64,000 bases of DNA from Ampelomyces quisqualis (lineage: Eukaryota > Ascomycota > Dothideomycetes > Pleosporales > Phaeosphaeriaceae). The stretch spans positions 2,728,001-2,792,000 of the forward strand of contig JAGTXZ010000020.1 in NCBI GenBank assembly GCA_018398575.1. The letters are read 5' to 3'. Below, one piece after another: positions 10,908 through 20,506 of the stretch. The first letter of the stretch is position 1, and each line of letters opens with the position of its first letter. The notes under the pieces were generated by a model that was given only the letters and a program-made list of their open reading frames with translations, made no database searches and was not told where the DNA came from. The translations under genes were made by a program, and so were the position numbers.

Positions 10908-13726
10908 ATGGCGGGCCAGCGCCCAGTGACCCCTTCGGCCTCGTACAACAACCCTGTACCCGGCATCGACGACCCCTCACACCTGAGCAGAGGCTATGGC
11001 TCGTCCTCTGCCCTCGACGTGGGCGTGAATGACTTTGCCCGCGACCGCCACGGCTCCAGCGCGCCCGACGACGAGCTTCCGCAGCGCTCCGTGTCGCGGG
11101 CTTCGCGGGGCTCGACGACCCTGAACCAAGCGTCGACCCCGTCGCGCAGCGGCACTCTGAAAAAGAAAGCCTCGGTCAAGCGCAGCGGGAGCAGGAGAAG
11201 CATGCGCGCCGGCAGCATCCGCGGCGTCACCATGGATGGCCAGGAGCGTGGCTACGACGGCCAAGACAGTGTCTTCTACACGCCCGTGCCAACCAAGGGG
11301 TCGCCCACCGAGGTGCTGGCCGACCGCTTCCAGAGTAAGTCGGTCGCGTCGCCGCATACCGCCAGTCTGACATGCGACAGCTTGGCGCAAGTTCCTCAAG
11401 GACCTCATCGCCTACTTTCGCGAGGTGTCGGCGTCGTACGAGCATCGTGCCAAAAGCCTCCTCAAGGTCTCCAATGTCATCCACAACACAAACGCGCCGA
11501 CTGCGCTTCTGGCTGACCGAGGCCTCAACGACGCCAATCGCGTGCTTCGCGACTTCCACAAGCAGGCCGTTGTTGAGGCCAACAAGGCGCGCGACATCGA
11601 ATCTGACGTCATCAACCAGCTAAGCGGGCTCCGCGCCGATCTTGCCCAGAAGATCAAGGAGATCAAGTCTCTGTCGGGCGACTTCAAGAACAATGTCGAC
11701 AGGGAGAAGGAGACTACACGCAGGGCTGTCATTGTCCTCGAAGATGCGCTTGCGCTGGTCGACTCGGATCCCGAGTCTGTTGCCGGCAAGGGAGACCCAT
11801 ATGTAGTTCGCCTGGGCGTTGAACGCCAGGTCGAGAGGCAAATCGACGAGGAGAACTACTTGCACAGGGTAATTGGATGCGTCTGAGTGGGCGCGAACCT
11901 TGCTAATACCAACAGGCATACCTCAACCTCGAGAACTCTGGACGTGAGCTCGAGTCGATTGTCGTGGGCGAGGTTCAGAAAGCGTACAACGCGCTTGCAA
12001 ACATCTTGAAGCGCGACGCCGATGACATGTACTCCACCATAGAGAAGCTACGCACCGGCCCCATTGCTATGCCTCGCGACCACGAGTGGTCCAAATTTGT
12101 CAAGAGCGATCCTCACTTTGTCAACCCCGACATGCCTCTGCGCAGACTGGAGGACATCGACTACCCTGGCAAGCATCACCCAGCAACTGCCCAAGTCCGT
12201 GCCGGCATGCTCGAACGGAAGAGCAAATACTTGAAGAGTTACACTCCGGGATGGTATGTGCTACAACACCCCAAACTTATAAATGACTGACACCCAGCAG
12301 GTACGTCTTGTCGCCAACCCATCTTCACGAGTTCAAGTCGGCCGATCGCATCTACACCCAGCCTCCCGTCATGTCCCTGTATCTGCCTGACCAAAAGCTT
12401 GGCTCGCGTTCTCAGCCCGGAAGCTCCTCCCACAAGTTTGTCATCAAAGGACGACAGACTGGTTCCATGCATCGTGGCCATACCTGGGTGTTCAGGGCCG
12501 AGACGTACGAGACTATGCTGGCCTGGTTCGATACCGTCAAGGCCTTGACGGAGAAGAGCGGCGAGGAGCGCAACGCCTTCGTACGCCGACATGCTAGTGT
12601 GAGAAGCATCAGCGCTGGCAGCGCTCGTTCAGCCAGCTCCGATGGAGGCCTCGAGGAAGACGAAGCGGATGCCGTTCCCTACAGTGCGAACCAATCACTG
12701 GCGAACCAGCCCATTAGGCAGGAGTCCACCAGGCCATCTCCAGGTGGGCGGTTCCCATCCGATTTAAATGTCAATCGTAACTTACAAGCGCCTCTTTCGC
12801 CTTCTAGCGGGAGTTCAGACGTCGGCCATGATCTAACGACCGCAGCCGGAGGTCCCGCACAGGATGTACATTTAATGTATATCGGTAACCCCGCAGACTA
12901 CCAGCGCTCCGAGCCAGTGCAGCCCATTCAGCACCAGCAGGAGTATCCGGCCGCGTCGTATGTGAACTCTTATCCACCCACACAACAGCAATACCAAGCT
13001 CCAGACTCTTATACCAACCAATATGCCGCTGCTCCTCAGGCCTACCATGCTGGTACACAACAATACGAAGCGCAGCCCTCATACACCGATCCCACTCCCG
13101 TCGAGCGCCACCAGAGCATTTATGGAAACTGGATGGCACCGGCAGCTGGTGGAGCAGCAGGCGCGGCAGGTGCAGCGTCCGTTGATGCAATCCGTCGCAA
13201 TGAGATGGAGCAGCAAGAACGAGCTCAGCAGCAGGAGCTCAACAACCAAGCTCAGCACTACCCCGTTGAACAACCCCTGACTACTGGTGCTGTAGGCGCA
13301 GCGCCTGCTGTGCCTGAGCGTGATCCTGACCATTATGCGCCCGTATCATATACCGACGTAGGTCAAGTTGCGGGCCATCCTTCTGCAGTCCCTGTACCCA
13401 TTGTCGCAACCGGCCACTCTCGCGAGCCCATTGCTTCCCATCTCGATAACACGAATACCGTTGTGGCACCGTCCACCACCAATTCATCTTTTTTAGATGA
13501 ATCCGAGGTCGGACCCGCCGTTCCCGCGTCAGGCAAGACGATTAACGGTGGGCCTGTGCCGGTGGAGCTCGTAGAGACGGCACAATCTCATGCTCATCCT
13601 GGTATGCATCGCACCAACACGGACATCAGTGTTAGTGACCTGCATGTTCCTGGGGAGTATCCCAAAGCCGGTGCTGCGGTTGCCGCAAAGGTTCCTGCTC
13701 CGGTGACGGAGGAACCTATGACATAG
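10908..13726 (+). CDS. SLM1: Slm1/Slm2-like BAR and PH domain protein, four exons
   Basis: Exons: 10908-11334, 11381-11868, 11916-12253, 12301-13726, about 892 residues. The start sits in a good context (CACCATGGCG) and begins a basic Ser-rich N-terminus. Residues about 143-400 form a helical BAR-like region (WRKFLKDLIAYFREVSASYE..., DEENYLHRAYLNLENSGREL). A PH domain follows at about 405-515 (KYLKSYTPGWYVLSPTHLHE ... HTWVFRAETYETMLAWFDTV). Intron 3 splits the TPGW-YVLS part of the PH domain, which confirms the splice. The C-terminal 370 residues are low-complexity, rich in Q, P, Y, A and S. By homology it binds PI(4,5)P2 at the plasma membrane as an eisosome-associated TORC2 effector in actin, sphingolipid and stress signalling. 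The final acceptor is a tandem CAGCAG. Confidence 0.9.
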
Positions 13727-13978
13727 ATGTAGTTCTGGAGTCGGCAACATGTGCTGGAACAAGGTCACGTGGTAGATGGAGGTGTTTTGTCTGGGCGGAT
13801 ATTTCCTATGCGATTTCGCAAAGGTATTTTCCTACAAATTACCTCGACTGACCCCTACATCCTTTCCTTTCCTTTCCCACGTCCCCTCCCTCGCTCGGCG
13901 TCAAACACCCCCTCCTGTAGCTGCCATGGTCCCACATCCCCCTTTGTTCTTTGTTTTCTTAATACCCGCGACCCTCCA

Positions 13979-14032
13979 CTCTCACTCCCGCTCCCACTCT
14001 CACTCCCGCTCCCACTCTCACTCCCACTCCCA
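13979..14032. repeat. 18-bp pyrimidine-rich tandem repeat, three copies
   Basis: Three consecutive 18-bp units of the form CTCTCACTCCCGCTCCCA at 13979, 13997 and 14015. The third has one change (G to A in the CCCG step). The strand bias is almost purely pyrimidine, so it can be polymorphic by slippage. Confidence 0.85.
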
Positions 14033-14167
14033 CCCCCAACGTCAAGTATTTACATCCCGCGCGTTGCTCCCTGTAGTAATTGCATTGAAAATCAATACTT
14101 TGGTCCACACAAGCCTTTCCATCCCACTAGCTTTTGTTTTTCTCTCGAAAAAGCAAATGTGTCGAAA

Positions 14168-14180
14168 GGGGGGGGGGGGG
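14168..14180 (+). repeat. Homopolymer run of 13 G
   Basis: Thirteen consecutive G on the plus strand in the shared 3' region of the Slm1-like and WSC genes. The length is prone to sequencing error and slippage. Confidence 0.9.
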
Positions 14181-14923
14181 TTACACAATCTAGCGCAGTG
14201 TAGACTGTGGATGTGGATGTGAAGGGATTAGCGGGCGTGGTGATTTACTAGGCGGGGGGACAAGCGTTGTTTTGGTAAAAGAGGATTCGAGTAGTGTATG
14301 TAAACGAGTCAAAAGAAGACGTGTCAAGTGTGGGTATAGACTGGATTTCATCATTCGCTATAGCAGTACAAGACTAGGTAGGAAAAGGATGTGCGACCAA
14401 GGACAAGTCGGGATGCAGCAGGCGGACATGTTGCGGGACAGAGCACCCAAACGAGTGGCGCGGACAAAATTACCGTCCGGGTAGCAAGCATGATGCCACA
14501 TACAAGTCATGGTGGCGAGATATGTGACGGGTGTCTGTCCCACATATGCGCTTGACTGCAAAGGAAAAAGAATTCATCATGACTGCCCGTTTGATTGTCC
14601 GCATCTCACACCCATATAACGCCAGATGAGAGTCGAAACTCGAGATATATAACACAGGAAAATAAGGCCTCTTGCATCCCAGATCTTGTAGAACCTGCGG
14701 GTATACCAATGTGAGCCAACAAACAATGCTCCCACGGCGCGAACTTCTAGTCTCATCGTCAAGCATCATCGCACGCAGTGGTACAGGAGGTGGTAGAGAT
14801 GGGGTGGTTCCGTCGGATAGAAGTGTTGTACAAGGCGGTGGAAATCGGGTCGTAAATGGCAACGGTTGATAGGCAGCGGCAAAAAGTTGTCAAGATGGTT
14901 GCCATGTGCTGGTATGGATGCGT

Positions 14924-15873
14924 TCAAACGTTGGTGACCTGGAACGATATTAGTGGTGGTAGGTGGGACAAGGCAGGAAGTGCATGCTACCTTCAATATC
15001 CGCCTCGAGTAGTCCTCGTTATCCGCGATGCTGCCATTACTCTGCCTCCTGTCCATGAAGCTCGGGTCAATGCGCGAGTCGTTCATTGATGAAGCGCTCG
15101 TCTTACCCCCAGCAACGAACGAGTCGATGTTGTGGGCATTACGACGGAAGTCGTCCTCCGCCTGCTTCTGACGTCTGCGGCGTAGGAAGAACCAGACGCC
15201 AGCAATGATGGCTGTGAGACCAACTATGCCGACAACAACACCGGCTGCGATGCCCGCCGTGTTGGGTTTACTCGCTTCCCGGTTGGGCGCCGACGACGGG
15301 CCGCCCGTGGGTGTCTGGGCGGAGGCTGCCGACGAGGTGTTTGCAGACGATGGCTTCGCGGTTGCGGAGCTGGATGCGGGATCGAAGTACTCGACCCGAT
15401 TGAGCGTGTTGCCAGTGAGCACTACCCACATGTGGCCAGGTCCACCGCCTGTGTGTTGTCAGTATCGGCAGTGGCTGCATGGTAGAGTGGCACGTACACT
15501 TGGAGGTCTTGTCTCCCGCACATGGTGTGTCGCAGGTGCTGTTGTCGACCTGCCACTCTTTTGCGGGGATCTTGTCTCCACAATAGCAGTTCAGTCCGTC
15601 CGACACGGCCATGACGTTTTTGCCCTCTTGGAGACAGACCAGTTGGCAATTGCCGGGGCTTTGGAACTTCCAATCGCCGTGGTTTTCAAGAGGCGTTGCC
15701 GTGGCAAAACAGCCGATGCTCGTCATCTCGCTCGCGGCCACAATGGTGGTGGGTGTCATGATGGGGTTCTTGATGGTCGTCGTGGTTGGCGTGTCGTCGG
15801 CAGCGGCTGTCAGCAGCATCGACGCCGCGGCGAGGACGGACACGAGTCTGATGAGAACCATGGTTGCGGGCAT
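14924..15873 (-). CDS. WSC-domain cell-wall stress sensor, three exons
   Basis: Exons: 15873-15498, 15448-14991, 14938-14924, about 282 residues. The last exon codes only V-T-N-V-stop. It is supported by the frame, by a TTCCAG acceptor and by the DYSRRILKVTN ending common in these proteins. Layout: signal peptide (LIRLVSVLAAASMLLTAAA), one Cys-rich WSC domain at about residues 52-130 (IGCFATATPL, CLQEG, LNCYCGDKIP, CDTPCAGD, KCGGGPGHMW), a Ser/Thr/Ala-rich stretch likely O-mannosylated, one TM helix (GIAAGVVVGIVGLTAIIAGV) followed by RRRRQKQ, then a short cytoplasmic tail. This is the architecture of Wsc1-type sensors that signal wall stress through Rho1 to the cell wall integrity MAP kinase path. 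Head-to-head with the unknown gene at 17927. Confidence 0.9.
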
Positions 15874-17926
15874 GGGTGGGGCGTGCAGTCGATGGCACGA
15901 GTGATGCGAGGTGCCTGTCCGCTATACCAGCAGGTGTGGACTGCGGAGCGTCAGCGTCTGAGCCTGTCGCGCTCCCTGCGCGTGGTGGTCGCACCTTGGG
16001 CCTAGACGTCAGAGGGCGCGCACATGCAAGGCCGTAGCTGCCTTCCCGTCGTGGGCGTTGGGGCAGCGTTGTGACAATCGCGACGGCGGCGTGTCGATGT
16101 CGAAGGCGAGTTGGGTGCGTGGCAGCCGCGGAGCAGCGCAGCGGTGGACTCGCTCAGCGATGCCCAGATGGTGGATTCGAAACACGGTGCGTTGGGTGCT
16201 GGACGGGCGTGGGTGGTGCGTGGAGCGTTTCACCCCTGAACGTGCGTGGGAGCAGTGCTGAAGGAAGGGTGCGCTTCCACAGGTGTCGCGGCAGAAGAGG
16301 TGCTGGATGCAGTCCAGATGGGCCAACGGTAGCGAGTGTGGGTGTCGAATGACAAGGAACGACGGTGGTGGGCTGCGTGGGCGAGGAGCAGTGGGCCGTG
16401 AAGGGGGAGGGTGGGAAGTGGGAGGGAGCAGTGGAGCACGCGTGCTGAATGAGGAAAGCCAATTTAGCGCTACCCATGTCAGACTGCATTGGCTCACGGG
16501 CCCCCGGTCTCTGTCGCTGGCGACTCCGTACCCGCCCCACGAGCCGAGCGGAGTCCGCCATTCTCGCCCTGGTTGCGCCGACGTGCTGACTCCTGACCCT
16601 GTCGCCATAAGACAGCTTCGTGTACGGAGTGCTCGGCAGTCGGCAGAGGGCAGTTTGCGCAGCGCGTCCGGCCTGCCTGCTGCAACATGGACATTGGACA
16701 CGTATGGCGGACGCGGTGCTCGGTAGCCAGGGAGTGGGCGGTGTGGGCCAATCAGCGAAAGGCGCCTGGCGCCCACAGCAAGGCCACCCCTGCCCGCCTT
16801 TCCCCATTCGTTTCACCACATCTCCGACCTTGCGCAGTCGCCGTGTTGTCAATTTCAAAGCCCAAGTCAACATACGTTCCGACATGGTAAACTGGCAGCT
16901 ACAATGATTGTGGTACCACACAAGCTATACTCCGTACCATAACACCATAGTCATGCTTTCGATACCGTGACTAGTCGCTTTTGAGCTCGCTTACAGTACC
17001 GAGTCACAAGCCATTACGGAGTACCGAGTACCGATAACAAGGCGACCACTGCGCACCCGAGTCGTCCGGGCAACTCTCGAGGCCATGTGCTGGGGAGCGC
17101 TGACATGTGGCATCCTGGTGCTGAACGGAATGCACCGCTGCCTGGACTGGCCCAAATGTCAACACATCAATCCCAAAAGCCAAGCCTCAAGACAGACGTC
17201 AAAGAGTCGTGTGCGAGTCTGGGGAGTTTCAGCACAGCTGCACTGGTAGACCTTGTGCAGAGTTGAAGTACTTTGGGTCATGGAGCGGTCTAGGCCAGAC
17301 ACAATCTGACAATCGTTCAACGTTGACGGCAGTGGTCTTAGTCAGCAACTTCTGCCAAGACATCCCAATCGGACCACCCTTCCTCCCACCATCCGATCCA
17401 ATTGACTTGGGAGCACGCTTGATGCCACGAACGCCTGTTGCCTGCCACCGAGCAGTGCAATTGCTCCAGCTGCCCTCGCCACACACCATTTGGGTTCCTG
17501 ACCATCTTCTTTCGTCCACTCTCGACCGATTTTTCCGCATTTCGTGCCCGCATCAAAACCGCCATGGTAGTCATGTTCCAGGGCCATTGGAGGCCAGGAG
17601 GAGGGCAGCGAAACGTCGAATGACGCTCTCGGCCAACTTCTATCCTCGAGAGCACCCTCCGTCATCGTTCGATTTTGGCGCATTGTTTGGGTTCCGCGTG
17701 GCCGCCCCGCCATCCTGGAGATATGAACCACCGTCACTGCACAAAGATCCAGAGCCATTGGCTTCATGTACTTTTGCCATGCTTCCATGTCACTTTCAAA
17801 AGTCTGATTGTCAATATAGTCGACATAGCACCTCCCGTCAACGTCAGTAGTCTGGAAAATGCCAGTACACTGTCAACATCCTCGCAGACCCGCTCGTTCC
17901 GTACCGCCTACTCATTTTCGCCCAAC
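15874..17926. promoter_or_regulatory. Large divergent intergenic region, WSC / unknown gene
   Basis: About 2.05 kb between two divergent starts. 15.9-16.9 kb is GC-rich and throws up long overlapping frames on both strands (up to about 255 codons), but their composition is random-looking (rich in R, P, S, T) and they conflict with each other. A CCAAT box lies at 16748-16752. Around 17000-17035 the motif GAGTACCGA recurs. The last 250 bp continue in frame with the next gene and may contain its true start. Confidence 0.4.
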
Positions 17927-19864
17927 ATGGCACACAAGTCCGAAGATCAGTTTAGCTCCAGCCTGTCGCAGGAGCTCGAAGATGTAAGCGCAGGGTCCCA
18001 CGTGGCAGAGGAGGCTGAACAGGTACATGGCAGCACACAACCAAACACTGCTGCTTTCAAAGCCTTCCAGGAGCGCATTGCAGGCTCAGACAAGCTCTCG
18101 CCTACGGCTCGTCAGCAACTCCTGGTCGCGGCCTTTCTGGAGTGCTGCTCGGAGTCTGACACTTGGGCATACACGACCATGATTATCACGCATATCTTGC
18201 AGCTCAACCTGGACCTCGAGCCCATTCTCGCCCAGCATTCTGCACCGACCTTCCAACTTCCGCCCATCCACTCTACAGAGAGCTTAGACCTGCTGATGTG
18301 TCTGAAGACGTGCATGTTGCGACACCCGCATTGCGCTCCACACAATCTTCAGATACATATTAAGCTTGCAGAATTGGCCTCGACAGTGTCGAGTTCCGCC
18401 TCCTATTCTGACACAACCCTCATCACACTCATCCGACAGCTTTGGCTTCTCGCAGACTCACAGGGCGCCGGGCACGATGGCTCCATACTGGCTCTATTAC
18501 GGTCCGTCGCCAAGAGATGTCGCAATCAACGCTCCCGAGCTACGCTAGGCTACCTATTTAGTGATATCACACGCATGGAAACTTTCATCTTCCAACTAAT
18601 TGCAGATACGACGAATGAGCCTGCCTCAATACCAGCAGCTGTGCAGATATTGTCTTGCGTACCCAAGGTTCGACTGTCTGAACTGGTTCTGAACGTCACC
18701 CTTGGACATGGAAAAGGAGCTTCCAATAGAGTAGGATATCAAAAGCGGGAAAAACTAAAGCGATTACAAGTCTGGCTTCAGCTCCTCCACGGCCTAGATT
18801 CTGACCCTGCAACGTCCCACGAGGGAATAGTTGACCAGGCAATCACGACCCTCGCCAAATACACGTTCGCAGTCCCATACCACACCCCTGCGCGTATGCC
18901 AGCTTTGCTGAACGCGTTGCTTGTGAAAGCCTCGCACGAAATAGCGTGGGAGCACATTCCGACGTCGAGGGTCATCCACTTGGCAACGACCTTCAATGCA
19001 GCTATCGAGCGCAGGATTGCACTCTCGGTGGAAGCCATGCTTGAGACATTAATCTCACAGCTACGGGCGGAGCATTTACCTTATGAGACTCTCGTGCAGA
19101 TAATCGTGACCAATCTTGCTCGACACTCTGGACTCCAAACAACACTCCGCTTCATCGAAATCTTAGCTCACCGCAAGCTTACCTTGACGGATCCGCTACC
19201 ACTCTATGCACTAATCACACAGCAGGTGGCAGCTCTTCAACAAAATAGACTGGTGTTTGATAAGAAACGACAACACGAGGCATCCCTCCTCCACGCCTGC
19301 CCGCGAATACTCGAGCTACTCAACCAGATCAGCGCATTGCCGAATGACTCGGAAGTCGAACTCGATAATTTAAAGTCTCGGTGGCAGTTGAAGCACATTC
19401 TCAGCTTCGCTCAGTCTAGAAACGCACTTCCTCTAGCACTCCGCAATAGCCGCACAAACATGTCGCGAGCTCAACAAGTTCATTTGATCCACCAGCTGGC
19501 GCACCAATACACAACAAACAGTACTCTGTCCCAGCGTGAGGCATGGCGAGCTACGTACTACCTCTGGCAGTACTTACGGGACCACTCGCTTCCGGTGGGT
19601 CCACTATTTAGCAAGGCTGTTGTCCGCGTTGCTATCATCCGACCTATGACTGAAAATCGATTTGTCAGTGCGAGGCGCCTGATCTGGGTCTGCCGACTTG
19701 TTGCGAGCGCAGAGGGTGAAGACGTGGCAAAGAAGCTCGAAGCTACCTTCTGGGACTGGCGTGGCGACTTGATCAAATATGCAAAGGATATCTACGTTAG
19801 TGCAGGCGGGGACCATCGGGACAAGGCGCATATTGGAACGATGAAGAAGTTGGGATTGATATAG
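17927..19864 (+). CDS. Conserved-looking protein of unknown function, possible helical-repeat mitochondrial factor
   Basis: A single open frame of 645 codons from MAHKSEDQ. The frame is open upstream to 17675, and the residues just before this Met (SSLENASTLSTSSQTRSFR) look like a mitochondrial presequence: hydroxylated, with Arg and no acids near its end. A start inside 17675-17926 is therefore possible. The protein is almost all alpha-helical, with repeated Leu-rich helix pairs (LIRQLWLLADSQ, ALLNALLVKASHEIAWEHIP, ETLVQIIVTNLARHS, YYLWQYLRDHSLPVGPLFSK) and a basic C-terminus ending MKKLGLI. That pattern resembles fungal PPR-like organelle RNA or translation factors, but I cannot match a named family. 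No signal peptide, no membrane helix and no intron is needed. Confidence 0.7.
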   Translation: MAHKSEDQFSSSLSQELEDVSAGSHVAEEAEQVHGSTQPNTAAFKAFQERIAGSDKLSPTARQQLLVAAFLECCSESDTWAYTTMIITHILQLNLDLEPILAQHSAPTFQLPPIHSTESLDLLMCLKTCMLRHPHCAPHNLQIHIKLAELASTVSSSASYSDTTLITLIRQLWLLADSQGAGHDGSILALLRSVAKRCRNQRSRATLGYLFSDITRMETFIFQLIADTTNEPASIPAAVQILSCVPKVRLSELVLNVTLGHGKGASNRVGYQKREKLKRLQVWLQLLHGLDSDPATSHEGIVDQAITTLAKYTFAVPYHTPARMPALLNALLVKASHEIAWEHIPTSRVIHLATTFNAAIERRIALSVEAMLETLISQLRAEHLPYETLVQIIVTNLARHSGLQTTLRFIEILAHRKLTLTDPLPLYALITQQVAALQQNRLVFDKKRQHEASLLHACPRILELLNQISALPNDSEVELDNLKSRWQLKHILSFAQSRNALPLALRNSRTNMSRAQQVHLIHQLAHQYTTNSTLSQREAWRATYYLWQYLRDHSLPVGPLFSKAVVRVAIIRPMTENRFVSARRLIWVCRLVASAEGEDVAKKLEATFWDWRGDLIKYAKDIYVSAGGDHRDKAHIGTMKKLGLI

Positions 19865-20506
19865 AACCTCTTTCTACTCCTAGCTTTTGATCGCGCAGGA
19901 GAAGCTGACAGGCGACATTTGTGACGCCAAAGCTACAGACCTTGACCTTTACATTTCGATTGTCATATACCCCTAACGCCAAAAAGGAAACTCCCATGTC
20001 TGACAAATTCACCCGAGTATTAGGACGTATTACGCTTCTAAGTAGTAATGCTCAGTATAAGCACCGAAAGCGAAAATGCAATCTATTCTCAAAGCGCGGG
20101 CGGGAAAGGCTTGGGGCACCAGCTACTAGGCCCGTCCAGAAGTGTATGCTCGTGCGATTGCAATGCAAGTCAGCCCATGCCCTAAAACAGCAGCCTTCAC
20201 TACAACTCTGCCCAGAGTACGACGGGTGATGTGGTTGCTGCTTACTCACCCAGGCATCCGATCCAAACCGACGTCATCTGAGCAACTCGCATGGGCTCAG
20301 AAGCTACCACCGAGGAGCAGGTGTAGCACGCAACCTTCCTCTGAACACTAACCTTACACATCTCAGAATAGTGCTATTCGTGTGCATATCTCGCCAATAG
20401 CCAAGTGCTAGCGTGAGGCGTCATATTTCAACGTCGGTGTGGTTACCAATTTTTGCCGTAGCAGCCTGCGTTCGACAACACCATCCCAGTCGGCTGAACG
20501 TTCGCC
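19865..20506. other. Intergenic region upstream of the FluG homologue
   Basis: About 640 bp between two plus-strand genes. Short frames only; no repeat, RNA gene or convincing motif seen. It should hold the promoter of the fluG homologue. Confidence 0.4.

Larger units (their letters stand above)
13727..14923. other. Convergent 3' intergenic region with low-complexity DNA
   Basis: About 1.2 kb between the 3' ends of the Slm1-like and WSC genes. It contains an 18-bp tandem repeat and a run of 13 G (listed separately) and no believable gene. The SHSRSH-like reading frames are only translations of the pyrimidine-rich repeat. Confidence 0.5.

Noticed and set aside
13776..14222. Frames reading SHSRSHSHS
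   Set aside because: They are translations of the 18-bp tandem repeat in a 3' intergenic region.
16009..16921. Overlapping long open frames on both strands (up to about 255 codons) between the WSC gene and the unknown gene
   Set aside because: GC-rich DNA with few stops; frames conflict, composition is Arg/Pro/Ser/Thr-rich without motifs, and no splice pattern or start context supports a gene.
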